Shown here in pieces: positions 21,225 through 30,589 of a stretch of 64,000 bases of DNA (the first letter of the stretch is position 1; each line of letters opens with the position of its first letter). The DNA lies in the NCBI GenBank assembly GCA_021292105.1, contig CM037871.1, positions 16,375,960 through 16,439,959 of the forward strand. The letters run 5' to 3'. The DNA is from Anadara kagoshimensis. Its lineage: Eukaryota; Mollusca; Bivalvia; Arcoida; Arcidae. Under the pieces are notes generated by a model. That model worked only from the letters and a program-made list of their open reading frames with translations. It was not told where the DNA came from and did no database searches. The translations under genes were made by a program, and so were the position numbers.

Positions 21225-23660
21225 CAGATTGCTTACTCCGTTATAATGGAATCAAGAGGACTAACACGGAGAAAAATATCTCTTCAGAGTTTATGTGACA
21301 AGTATTATATAAATGTTTATAGACCTCCTCCTGATATACAGGTATGTGTTTTTGAAAAATGCATCTGTGGTTTAATTTATCAAAGAGAGTGAAGAGTTAA
21401 GTAAAGGTGTTTTACGTCCCTGAGAACATTTCACTTAAATCGAGACGTCGCAAGATATAGACGAAGGTTGCAAAAATTTTGCCTGTACGATGCGCTGATG
21501 GCATTATACACTACGGTCCTTTTTCGTGCCACACGGAACCTCGTTTCCATCCGAAAGAACTGTGACTTTTATTTCGTACTACCATGAGCTTGGCGAAAGA
21601 ACAGTCACTACTAACTTTCTAGTTTTGTGTCGGACCTGATCGAAGTTCGAACCAACGACCTCCCACTTACGGAGCGAACACTCTCCCAACAGATCTACTG
21701 CTGTGGTTCATTTGTCAAAACCAAGAATATGCAACTTTATCATGGTTATTCTAATAAGTGTGAAGATTTCATAAAAATGACATGTTTTGTCAAATTGCAT
21801 GATGATGTAATATATACTAATTTGTAAGAAAGAGTGCATGTATACATGTCGCTTGCCTCTACACATCTTTTCATTGATCATGACACACAGCGACGAACAT
21901 TAGCGCCCTTTGGAAACTTTTTCTTCCATTCTCCCAATTGCAGAATGACTTAATAAGATCATTAAAGGTATCCTTGCAAAAAAAATAATAAAAAATAAAA
22001 AAAACCTATACATAGTTTTATGTAAATAAAAGATAATTATAACCAAAGTCAAGTGTTGCATGTATTTAAATGCCGGTATACTCAACGCCTGTCAAAAGCA
22101 AAGAGGCAGAGTTATAAATGCGTGTGTGCACATTATGCTTCCTTCCTTTGTAATGCATGTAGTTACAACATACCATATACAACAACAAGGATGCGTGGTT
22201 TTCGAGAACGCGCTATTGTATTTCTAATATCATATCCATATAAGATGCAAATGTTGTAACTAGCTTGTAACATGATGCGACGTCTTTCCTCATTGACCAA
22301 GGAATGTTGTATTGACAATTGATTTTGATTGTGTCTTGTTAGCTGTGATTGGTTCCTATTTATATTGCAAAGACCATATAATTTTAATTATCTGATGATT
22401 TTCATACTTTATTCTCTCAGTACAGAAAAACGTGCTATATACATCTCTATTTTTTTCTCTCAGCGCAAAATGCATGACGACATTAATTTCTGGGGACTTC
22501 GGCCCGTGACCAAGGTTATGTCAAACACAGCAGCTGCAGAAGTACTGCCTTTGGTACCATATCTTTACGAAGAATTATGTGGGTATGTTGATTTTATGAA
22601 CATCAAACACAAACATGTCAATCCATGCTGAAGCAAAGTCTAAGCAAAGTAAACACTTTGAAAAACTGGCAAAATGAGTTTTCCACGTGAACTGAACCCA
22701 CGGAAGTGAGGTCGTATGCACCGGAAGAGTAGGTATATCCCTTCTAGCTTCATCCGCCACTTGTGAATGAATTATTTTCACCATTATTTAACACGACACT
22801 AGCCAAGACCGATCTAAAGCTTCTGTATCTATCAATTTAAAATCCACTTTAAAAAGGGGCATTTCGTGTTTGAAATTTGTGTGTTTATAATCACGGAATT
22901 GATCAGAAAAACTACATTGTATTATGTATTGAGTATTATCCCTCATTCCGTTTTACTGCACTTGAAATACCTACACCTCGTAAAATATTAAACTTAGTGC
23001 TACGAATACGTTGCTATTTGAAAACAAATTAAGAGTACAATATAATTCAAGAAATATAACACTATGTTGTTTTAAGACTTATAATAAGAAAATCTGTAAT
23101 CAGTCTAATGTGTACCCTCTTAATGTTGAAAATGTTGATTATTCTACCAACACATGGCGGCCATATTGAATTTTGGCAGCCATTTTGAATTATATGTGTG
23201 GCCATCGTTAAATTTCTATTCAGTAAGTATAAAACTACCATCATGCAAAATTTCATGCTTGTATCACAATTTGAAAGATTGGCCTGAAAAAAATGTTTTA
23301 TCTGCCCCGATAGCTTTAGAAAAGCTTCATTGTACCCGAAAATCGAAAAACCACGCTGGTCACATGACAACACTTGCACTTCCCGTCGTTTGGATTTTTG
23401 GTTTATCCAACAAGTTTAATATTTTTTCAATCTTATACTGTAGGAAACTTATGCCTGACGCATTTGAATGGTTTGACTCTCTGAGTGAAGAAAATAGAAT
23501 GTCAAAGATAACGGAAAAAACGATTGAGAAGAGACGCAATCAGAGACGAAGGCAGGATTTTATGGACCATATCTATGAATACCCGGTCACAAGATTATCA
23601 GAGGAACAAAAACATCTGGCTAAGAACACTGTCCCGGAAACCCATCATCTTATTTCTTGA
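15142..23660 (+). CDS. EXD1/Egalitarian-like 3'-5' exonuclease-domain protein, probably catalytically dead (six exons)
   Basis: Coding exons read directly: 15142-15262, 16223-16350, 16905-16985, 21228-21341, 22464-22582 and 23444-23660 (TGA stop). All introns are GT-AG with matching phases (1, 0, 0, 0, 2), giving 259 residues. The domain runs from about residue 5 to 190: a VVGLTHKGVNKG segment (27-38) where the DxE motif I belongs, the beta-strand TLVAVST plus VYLFDI, KVVHDC (83-88), YFDTQIAYSVI spanning the exon 3/4 junction, FWGLRP (157-162) and an AAAEV helix (171-175). A basic stretch EKRRNQRRRQ lies at 216-225. Relative to the family, motif I D and E are Thr31 and Lys33, motif II D is Ile91, and motif III D is Glu174, so hydrolysis is unlikely. 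Known: mammalian EXD1 is an inactive nuclease acting as an RNA adaptor in piRNA biogenesis; Egalitarian is an mRNA-transport adaptor. Inferred: a similar RNA-binding role. The LSm-like N-terminus of vertebrate EXD1 is not visible. The start is uncertain: an acceptor at 15120 would keep the frame open seven codons upstream. Confidence 0.85.
15357..15494. repeat. Two (AC)n tracts in EXD1-like intron 1
   Basis: Runs at 15357-15390 (with CG interruptions) and 15464-15494, separated by AT-rich sequence. Confidence 0.9.
15715..15925 (+). repeat. RT-family 3' fragment in EXD1-like intron 1
   Basis: Ordered blocks CGTCATCACAAA, TTTGACGTCCCTTAGTTCCA, AGCCAGCCAAACAGGAGGTG and TCACCGGACTTCAC match the plus-oriented copies at 62485-62830 and 50690-51130. 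Confidence 0.65.
16480..16715 (+). repeat. RT-family 3' tail in EXD1-like intron 2
   Basis: Starts TTCCGTCCCTTAGTTCCATG, then GTGTAGCTAGCTAGTCCC, GGAAGTTCACGTGCTTAAC and ACTTTGCTTTTGAAATTGTG, ending with the ACATGAGCAGGTATGTTG terminus. It begins only about 130 bases after the exon 2 donor. Confidence 0.65.
17066..17430. mobile_element. Palindromic MITE in EXD1-like intron 3
   Basis: The outer ends CCAGTTTGACAATTATTTCT (about 17072) and AATAATTGTGAAACTGGTCC (about 17405) are inverted repeats with a few mismatches. Inside lies a 51-bp inverted repeat, 17284-17334 against 17344-17394, with one mismatch and a 9-base spacer. No coding capacity. Confidence 0.8.
17640..17770 (-). mobile_element. 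tRNA-like SINE head fragment
   Basis: On the minus strand, GGTGGCCCAGCGTTAGAGC resembles an A box and GGTTTGAACCCGG a B box, about 35 bases apart. No family body follows clearly, so it is a degraded SINE head or tRNA-derived pseudogene rather than a working tRNA. Confidence 0.5.
18198..18390. mobile_element. MITE, CAGTCAAACCTG...CAGGTTAGACTG family
   Basis: The terminal repeats TACAGTCAAACCTGTCAATA and GTCAGGTTAGACTGTAG are inverted. The middle holds TATATAGAGGTGACC and TTATATATATAT. It is in EXD1-like intron 3 and matches the copies at 1317, 13144 and 37740 in reverse. Confidence 0.8.
18585..18806. mobile_element. TIR element copy B (CCTGTCGAAAGTTTAAC family)
   Basis: The left end GTACAGTCCTGCCCAAAGTT and the right end GTGTTAAATTTTTGACAGGT are diverged inverted repeats. 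It is a short single-unit copy without internal amplification, in EXD1-like intron 3. Confidence 0.7.
18975..19178 (-). mobile_element. SINE with a Ser/Leu-tRNA-like head
   Basis: On the minus strand the head reads GTGGCTGAGTGGTCTAAAGC, a class II tRNA-like A box. The opposite end reads AATAATCTTGGTATGGGCAT then TAAACACCATTTCAC, close to the tail of the other SINE family. The same head type occurs at 31477-31785. Confidence 0.65.
19192..20287. mobile_element. TIR element copy C carrying a large 22-bp minisatellite
   Basis: The left end TACAGTACGGACCTGTCGAA, continuing AGTGTAACACTGAGC, is the inverse of the right end TTCGTGTTAAACTTTCGACA, continuing GGCCTGT. Between them lie the minisatellite (19259-20162) and about 120 bases of unique element sequence with a CTGTCGAGAGATAGATACC module. 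It sits in EXD1-like intron 3 and is noncoding. Confidence 0.85.
19259..20162 (+). repeat. 22-bp minisatellite, about 41 copies, with 44-bp higher-order alternation
   Basis: The unit is GGCCGAAACATAGACAGCTA plus GT or GA. Two variants (ending GT and GA) largely alternate, with a few places where the same variant is repeated and a few GGCTG variants. The array is highly homogeneous, so amplification is recent. Confidence 0.97.
20470..20600 (+). repeat. RT-family 3' tail in EXD1-like intron 3
   Basis: GTAGCACCCGGCCTCACTTC, TGGTGGAAGTTCCTG and the TTTGGGGTTGTGGTTTGAAC block match the family terminus. Confidence 0.65.
21161..21224 (+). repeat. (TTTA)n microsatellite forming the intron 3 polypyrimidine tract
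   Basis: About 16 TTTA units run to within three bases of the CAG acceptor (21225-21227) of EXD1-like exon 4. The tetranucleotide run is the only pyrimidine-rich tract at this acceptor. Confidence 0.95.
21393..21706 (-). mobile_element. tRNA-headed SINE in EXD1-like intron 4
   Basis: On the minus strand, the head TAGATCTGTTGGGAGAGTGT (A-box-like) and GGTTCGAACTTC (B box) precede the body with AAAGTCACAGTTCTTTC and ATAATGCCATCAGCGCAT and the tail ACGTAAAACACC. It starts only about 50 bases after the exon 4 donor. Confidence 0.8.
22645..22775 (-). repeat. RT-family 3' tail in EXD1-like intron 5
   Basis: Minus orientation: AACACTTTGAAAAACTGGCA, CACGTGAACTGAACCCACGG, AAGTGAGGTCGTATGC and a TCCGCCACTTGTGAATGA terminus. 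Confidence 0.6.
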
Positions 23661-23830
23661 TCAAAGTAGTACTTGATTACTACAGAAATGAACGGAGACC
23701 GCAAAGGGACTTGATTGAAAATAGTTATTTCGTATATTTGCAATCTTACAGTCATGTCCCTTTACGGGCTCCGTAGAAATGGAAATTATATATTTTTATC
23801 GCAATATTAAAACGGATAAGGTATCATTAC
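23661..23830 (+). other. Probable 3'UTR of the EXD1-like gene with a stem-loop and a variant poly(A) signal
   Basis: Following the TGA, 18-bp arms at 23693-23710 and 23756-23773 are complementary with two mismatches around a 45-base loop. An ATTAAA hexamer lies at about 23806-23811, roughly 145 bases past the stop. The hairpin could also be a small foldback element. The 3' end itself cannot be fixed from sequence. Confidence 0.4.
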
Positions 23831-23864
23831 CAAACTTTATGATCGGCATTATACAGTTATAAGA

Positions 23865-23920
23865 TAATCAAAAACAAACATACTAATCCATGTCCGAATC
23901 ACAACCAATCAGATAATTTA
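23865..23920 (-). repeat. RT-family terminal fragment
   Basis: Only the extreme terminus AACAAACATACTAATCCATG plus TCCGAATCACAACC remains. Confidence 0.5.
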
Positions 23921-23923
23921 ATG

Positions 23924-24110
23924 TACAGTAAAACCATTTATAACGACTATATAAATATCGCATGCCCATTGAGAGCAGTTTTTTTCAGTTCCGTTGGTTA
24001 ATATTTCAAACATACTTGTACATGTATAATAACAACTTGTCTGGATTTCGCATTTCGTCCACATTTCGTCGGTCCGATGGGTGGTCTTTATATACAGGTT
24101 TTACTGTGCA
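23924..24110. mobile_element. MITE with TACAGTAAAACC / GGTTTTACTGTGCA ends
   Basis: The ends TACAGTAAAACCATTTATAA and TTATATACAGGTTTTACTGT are inverted. The interior is unrelated to other copies. Pogo/Tigger-like TIRs as at 120-235. Confidence 0.7.
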
Positions 24111-24343
24111 TTGTCATCTTTTTCACTTTAGTAGTATAATTTTTGTGATAGGCGGATTCAAAACGTTTGGCACTTTAAGTCTTAAACGAAGCCATCTACG
24201 CTCCCAAGAATTGTTTATATAGCAACAATGAACCGAAACTGTAACCGCAAAAATTGTAGATGCATGTGCCTGCACAGACTACCGAAGTTATATATAAATT
24301 ATGTATAATTATATATTCATTCATTTATATATTTTATTTTATA

Positions 24344-24382
24344 TTTATTTATTTATTTATTTATTCATTTATTTATTTATTT
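24344..24382. repeat. (ATTT)n microsatellite
   Basis: Tetranucleotide run with one ATTC interruption. Confidence 0.9.
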
Positions 24383-24671
24383 GTTTTTTAATTGCACATC
24401 TTTCTGTATATCAAATGACTTTGTTTTTCCACAATGTCCAAATCCACTTTCAGTATTATGAAATTTTATTATGTAATATAAACCATATACTATTGCAATT
24501 ATACAAACATGCTTAAATTTGAGCACACTATCATGTCAAAAGTAGCATAAATAATCAAAATAGTGTTGTCTACATCGAACTTATCTGTAAAATTACGATT
24601 ATTTACACGAAATTAAAAGATTGAAAATGTATTTATGTCTATAATGTGGATCAGAGGGCGATAAGTTTAGT

Positions 24672-24852
24672 TGAGTAATGGTATTTAACGTCCCAGTCAA
24701 AAATATTTCACTTATATCGAGACGTGGCCATCTATAGGCGAAGGTGCAGAATTTTGCCTGTGCGTTGCGCTGATGGCATTATACAGCAGAGTTCTTTATC
24801 GTGCCAAGCCTATCGTGACACGGGATCTCGTTTAAATTTATTTTAAGTTCAA
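24672..24852 (-). mobile_element. tRNA-headed SINE, 5'-truncated
   Basis: Only the 3' half remains: the GAGTAATGGTATTTAACGTC tail complement, TTATATCGAGACGTGGCC, TGCGTTGCGCTGATGGCATT and CCTATCGTGACACGGGATC. Confidence 0.8.
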
Positions 24853-26455
24853 AGGGCGATTAGACTGCATGTACTAGTTGATTTGCATATGTTAGAGTTT
24901 CTTCCCCTATATCGATTGTACCTTTAAAATTTGAAAGTGAAGGTGCCGAAGGAGGCAGCTATAATGGAGACTACTGTATTTCCATAAATTGAGTGCACAT
25001 GTTTTTTTTATCTATTTTTTTAATTGAAAATGTTTCCATTTAACTTTCAATAAAATGCATTTAAAATGCACTGACCTAACCAAATTATATTGTAATTAAA
25101 AACATTATTGTTCAGTTCTCCTGTACATAGAGAAATTTTACGAAAATTTTGGAAATTTGCTCAAGTTAATACACCAATGGCCCTCATTCAAAGTTACATC
25201 AGGGCATTTAGGGTCAGGTAGGTCATTGTTGTTCGGGTTTTTTCCAGATGTGATCATCATGGATATTCCAATTATGACATAACGTTTATAGTTGTTCTAT
25301 GTAAGAAGGTACAAAAGGGATAATTTTGACATAGTCATATTTGTTGTTTTGTTAAAAAGTTAAAAAACTGCTCTATATACAGAATTAAGTTTACTTTTTC
25401 GTGAATGAAAACTATTTTTTCCTATTAGTTCAATATATTTTGTATTAAGTTTTGACACTTTTTTGTAAGTTTGTTGGAAAATACGACTTTATTCTTGCAT
25501 TTTCCATGTGCACTGACTTTTTGGAAATACAGTAGTGTCCGAGGAAAACGATCGATCTTCAGAGATTGACCTTACAAACTTTCTCTCATTTGGGTGAGGT
25601 CCAAGTTAGGCACTGACATGCCTTGTCGGCTCTCCAAACATCTGCACCGTTAAGGCCCATCTTAACTCACGGCATGCTTAACCGGAGAAATCCACCTACC
25701 CTCTGAAAGCAAAATGACAAATTTTCAGACACTGGATTCTGAGCTAGCAATGAAAGGTTCTGTGATTATTTTTAGAGTATGTTGGGCGAGTCTGTGGTCG
25801 AGGCCCTTGTTTTACAAAGGCAACACAAAGACGCATCAAACAAGATACAACTATGCTACAACTTGCATAAGTTAAAATGGCATTCCGATATTACATTCAA
25901 GATAAAATGCGTGGTAAATTGGTTCATTTAATTTTCTTGATTATACACAGTACAGTTGTTTTACCAGTTCCGAACAGGGTTTCATGTAGTCGAGACTGGC
26001 TGCAGACACCAACAAAAAGCAGAGGAAACAAAAATATCATTGTTTGTCGATAATAATCTGGGAGCAGCTTGCAAAACCCAAAAATGTAGTCCGCACAATG
26101 TTTCTTTGTTGATAATATATGTTTAGGATGTAATTAATCATAATCCGAGTGATGCCACCTTGGCACAAGTGGGGAAACTGAAAAATCCAAGATGGCGGTC
26201 AATATGGCTGACAAATCTAGGATATCTCGTATATATAGTTATAATAGCCACATCAAGTTAATTAAAGAGTCTTTTTATAGTCTTTATGTGTCAAAAAAGT
26301 TGTTTTAGCTGTTTACATGCATACAGAGTGGATATCTGAACCATTTTGACATATTGTAGACGATTTATTGTCGAAATTTGGACTTTGTGCGAAAAACGTT
26401 CTTCTTAATGACATACATGACATTTGGTTGTTCAAGTTATGGGAAAGACTTGACT
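24853..26455. other. Intergenic, unrecognised
   Basis: No coding frame or terminal repeat was recognised. CCAAGATGGCGGTCAATATG near 26188 resembles the ATGGCGGCCATATTGAATTT near 23155, pointing to a further dispersed repeat. Confidence 0.35.
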
Positions 26456-27327
26456 AGTGTTAGTTCTGATCGCATCAAAAAATGGATCAAACAACAAGTG
26501 AAGATACGTTACCATGCATGACGCTTTGGAGAGACAACTAATAAATAGTGAACGTTTATGTAATTATAGTTTAAAAATTGTCTGTCATACTTCAATTTAC
26601 CACATCGTCATTTGGAAAGCGTTGAAGGATGGACAACATTAGTATGTCAAGATCAAGTCCAAAATGAGTAGAAATCTGTGGAAGGCCATACATTCTACAT
26701 TCCAGTTGGAGTCTGTATTTTATCATGTGGATTGTTGGTGAAGAAAATTGCTGTTGTCTTTTGTAAGGACATTATGGGTTCTACCATCGTCAGTCTTAGC
26801 ACGTATCTTTCTATTTCGAAAAGCAATGGATAAAAGAAGTGGAAGAAGATGATACATCTACATAGGTTGTTGCTAAGAGGATCATCACAGAATGTATCAA
26901 AAGAGAGATCAAAGAAAGTTAGAGTAAAGATAACTAAAACTCTGTAGACAGAAGATCGATCTTGCTACAGAAGAATTCATCTTTACACCAATTAATTTGT
27001 TATCTAACTTTCCTACACTCTCCATGCCTTGCTAATTGGCAAAATAATCACTAGCAGTCGTCTGATTAATAGGTATCTAAGTAAGGGAAAACCACAAAAT
27101 GTAGACTTTCCAATGACTTCGGCGAAGCATGTTCATATGATGTGAACACGTTCAAATCCTCTGTTGCAGTAACTGCAGGGGAAACTGCAAAAGCTATTAA
27201 CAATTCTGGTGGCGGACTGAAACAGGCTTTGGCAGATAACTCTGATGCCAACATTTCATCACAAATGGGATTAAATACAAAATTCAGCGGCTTTATTACA
27301 CGATTGGCAAGGGAACAGATTCAATAA
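26456..27327 (+). pseudogene. Unrecognised decayed coding stretch
   Basis: Several protein-like blocks appear in changing frames: SDRIKKWIKQQVKIRYHA at about 26465, then HDALERQLINSERLCNYSLK from about 26518, continuing with occasional stops to about 26850. A final open stretch at 27142-27327 includes TFKSSVAVTAGETAKAINNS and LKQALADNSDANISSQMGLN. Long near-open runs broken by few stops suggest a degenerate transposon or retrogene ORF. I do not recognise the family. Confidence 0.35.
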
Positions 27328-27334
27328 CATTAGT

Positions 27335-28090
27335 AATCATCATAAACAAACATACTAATCCATGTCCGAATTACAATCCAGAAACAAAGTAAAAATATTA
27401 GAACTGACAAGTTAAGTTAGACACATGAACATCCACCAGGGAAGCAAGGCCGGATGGTCTGGAAGGGTAAGCACCTACTGTTCAACTAGCTACACCCGCC
27501 ACGTGTGTAATCAAAATTTTGTGAAAGGAACCTAGAACTATGGGACGTCAAATATATCCAGGGCAATCCTGGACACAGAGACGTCAAACGTATCATCAAT
27601 ACTGTGATGACCGCCATATAACTGTTTTAAGGCCTTGATAAGTCTAGGCTTAAAATATCCCTGGGTCAACAATTTATGTGCAAGCAGCCTGCTTCGTTGA
27701 ACAAAGTCCCCGTAGTGGGAGGGAACTCTACCATAGCAAATTAATTGGGAAACAGATACCCCATAACCAGGAGAAGCAGGTATATAGTTATATAGAAAAA
27801 TTGAAATCATCACGTTTGTCATAAAGCTTCAAATGTAGCACTTTGTTGGCGTCATAATTCAGGTATAAGTCTAAATGTGAAACAGAACTTGAGGAATCAG
27901 TCGTATCTTTTATTTTAAACTCACTAGGATAGATGGATTTCATATAGTCTCCAAATTGTGTAGAGACAGAACACTCATTTATATATCTGTATGTTGAATT
28001 GAATGATTTGGCAAGTCTTCTCTCCAGATTTAACAAGGTTCTGCATAAATTCTGCTTCATAAGAATAAAGCAACAAATCAGCAAGCAGTA
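27335..28090 (-). pseudogene. RT-family C-terminal coding fragment plus 3' tail, best-preserved copy
   Basis: The minus-strand frame from about 28084 reads LERRLAKSFNSTYRYINECS, then FGDYMKSIYPSEFKIKDTTD and LKLYDKRDDFNFSI. After a frame shift near 27800 come YIPASPGYGVSVSQLICYGR, RLLAHKLLTQGYF and KALKQLYGGHHSIDDTFDVS. The YIDDV catalytic box is YINEC, so the two catalytic aspartates are lost. The 3' tail to 27335 contains the CACGTGTGTAATC, GGAAGCAAGGCCGG and CATGTCCGAATTACAATCC blocks. The family is the main dispersed repeat of the window. Confidence 0.75.
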
Positions 28091-28194
28091 ACAACTACCA
28101 CGTACACACCTCTTATAGACACTGGTTCCACCAGATGACTTCTATGTAAGGAGCTAAGACGTTAAATGAATGAAGAAATTCTTAATTGTATTAA

Positions 28195-28340
28195 CAGCTA
28201 ATCATCAAGTAGGTGCTAATCCTTCAGTAGCACCCGACCTCACTTCCCTGATGGAAGTTCACTTATTTAATTCGCCAGTTTTCAATTTACTTTTGGAATG
28301 TGATTTGGACATGGATTGGTGTGTTCATCTTTGATTATGT
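28195..28340 (+). repeat. RT-family 3' tail
   Basis: CAGTAGCACCCGACCTCACT, TGATGGAAGTTCAC, TTACTTTTGGAATGTGATTT and GGACATGGATTGGTGTGTTC. Confidence 0.65.
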
Positions 28341-28454
28341 CGAATTTATATTATATCTCATTGATGACATGCAATATTGTGTAAAATTGTTGTTGATCAA
28401 GTTTATAGACTATGTAACAATTTTATTATAAGAGATGGGATTAGGTAAAAACAA

Positions 28455-29155
28455 GGCAGTAAAGCAGTGGCCGATCTGTTTGAGGGCAGATCAAAGCAGG
28501 AGGGTAAAACTGTAGCTGTTTTTTCTGAGGGCAGATCAAAGCAGGACGGTAAAACTTTCGCCGTTTTGTTTGAGGACAGGTCAAATGGGGACGGTAACAC
28601 CTTGGCTGTTCTGTTTGAGGGCAGATCAAAATAGGACGGTAAAACTGTGGCTGTTCTGTCTGAGGGTAGGTCAAAGCAGGACGGTAAAACTGTGGCTGTT
28701 CTGTCTGAGGGTAGGTCAAAGCAGGACGGTGAAACTGTGGCTGTTCTGTCTGAGGGTAGGTCAAAGCAGGACGGTGAAACTGTGGCTGTTCTGTCTGAGG
28801 GTAGGTCAAAGCAGGACGGTGAAACTGTGGCTGTTCTGTCTGAGGGTAGGTCAAAGCAGGACGGTAAAACTGTGGCTGTTCTGTCTGAGGGTAGGTCAAA
28901 GCAGGACGGTGAAACTGTGGCTGTTCTGTATGATGGCATATCAAAGCAGGACGGTAAAACTGTGGCTGTTCTGTTTGAGAGCAGATCAAAACAAGACGGT
29001 AAAACTGTGGCTGTTCTGTGTGAGGAAAGATCAAAACAGGACAGTAAAGCTGTGGCCGTTCCGTCTGAGGGTAGGTCAAAGCAGAACAGTAAAGCTGTGG
29101 CTGTTCTGTCTGAGGGCAGGTCAAAGCAGGACGGTAAAGTTGTGGCTGTTCTGTT
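28455..29155. repeat. 45-bp minisatellite, about 15-16 copies
   Basis: The unit is about GACGGTAAAACTGTGGCTGT followed by TCTGTCTGAGGGTAGGTCAAAGCAG. Central copies (28640-28920) are nearly identical; flanking copies diverge. Because 45 is a multiple of three and the unit has few stops, long overlapping frames of 178-227 codons exist on both strands. These are judged repeat artefacts, not genes. Confidence 0.95.
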
Positions 29156-29229
29156 TTATCAAACCAGTGTTGATTATAAAGTTATTCTTTTTATCATAGA
29201 AGGTAGCAGAATGGGCTTTGAACTCTGAT

Positions 29230-30589
29230 CAGAACAAATCAAACAAGGCATGTTATATGACTTTCCTAGCTTTGCACTCTTAGAAATGATAAAACTAAGA
29301 CCATTTTCGGAAGAATAACTTATTTAATTATTATTTTATTGATTTTTAGGTTATGTGTAAAAATAGCATTTGTCATCTGGACTATAAGGATCATGCTAAG
29401 ATACTGTTAAAGTATGCAAGGGAAGCACGACAGCAAGGCGAAAACAACTGACAGCCATTTTTAGTTGCAAATAGAATTGCCACTTTCGAATGGTAGCAGA
29501 ATTTGCCGGCGTACCATGTTATCAATATCCCTCAACGTTTTGGAAAACGTTTATGTCAGAATGTCCTGGAAATTCAAAGCGTCGTGTCGATGGGAAAAAA
29601 TTAACTGATGCGATTCTTAATAGATATTTAATTGAAACACAAAAATAAGGGCGTATCAATTAGTTAGCAGGTGAACCTCATTTAAGTAGAAAATATCCAT
29701 AGGGAAACCCCATTTGCGAACATTTTACCGATTTTGAATTTTAATTCTCTTATAAGGTAGCACTCCGTCTCACTTGCAATGCAAGCCTCGTTCTGAATCC
29801 TTAACATGTACCCAAATTAGTAAGCGTAGACTGTACCAAGCTGCGGACAGCGACCAACATCTCTTTCATCGCGACATACGGAAATGTTGTTTCGTAGATT
29901 GAGACCGTATGTCACAGAACAGTCACAGCAACCGGTAATGTCAAACAATCAAAAGTTAATTCACGTCAAGTTTTCTAATTAAGCCTTTTGTTCTTGCGCC
30001 AGAAAATTGCAAATGCATTCTGTTCAGACGTTGACAATTAAATATCCTAATGTAAAGAATTAAGTGAAAACAAGACGTAATTTGCCATTTTAATGGGATC
30101 TACAAAATGTTTACAAAACCTGTTTATCTATATTTCTCCTCGATTTGCGCGAATTGCTCTTGTTTGATAACAATTTCCATTTACAACAAATCAACGTATA
30201 ACTTCAAAATTGTTATCCAAACAGTAAAGCCATAATACATAAGGCATGATACTCAATATTACTCATGTTTCCTTGGGTTGATTGTTCTTACATGCGTCAA
30301 ATTTTAAGGGTTTGACTTGTGGTTTTGCAGCCATGTGCATGTTTTCTGTTCTAAAAAGCTGAGAAAGCAATTTACAGAAAAAACAAGAAAATTCAATGGA
30401 TAATTACCCCCCCCCCCACCGACAGTAAAAACGTTTTTGTGATTTGCATTTATTTTGAAAAGGACAGTAACTGCCAGGAAAATGAGCACATCAACCAAAA
30501 TTCACTGAATAAATAGGTTAAATATTATGGAAAAAATAACCCATCGGATTTTTGGTCCAGTAACATCCGTTTTAGTGTTTTTAGTTTCA
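29230..30589. other. Intergenic; one weak exon candidate
   Basis: TTTTTAG at 29343-29349 is followed by an open phase-0 stretch 29350-29451 ending in TGA (residues include CHLDYKDHAKILLKYAREAR). No partner exon was found. A 12-base C run lies near 30408. Otherwise nothing recognised. Confidence 0.25.

Noticed and set aside
23154-23443. Upstream part of the 168-codon plus frame as coding
   Set aside because: A TAG acceptor at 23441-23443 starts the true exon. The sequence before it is intronic and repeat-like (ATGGCGGCCATATTGAATTT).
28403-29228. Four long overlapping reading frames (178-227 codons) on both strands
   Set aside because: They are produced by a 45-bp tandem repeat with a unit length divisible by three. 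Nothing distinguishes one frame and no gene context exists.
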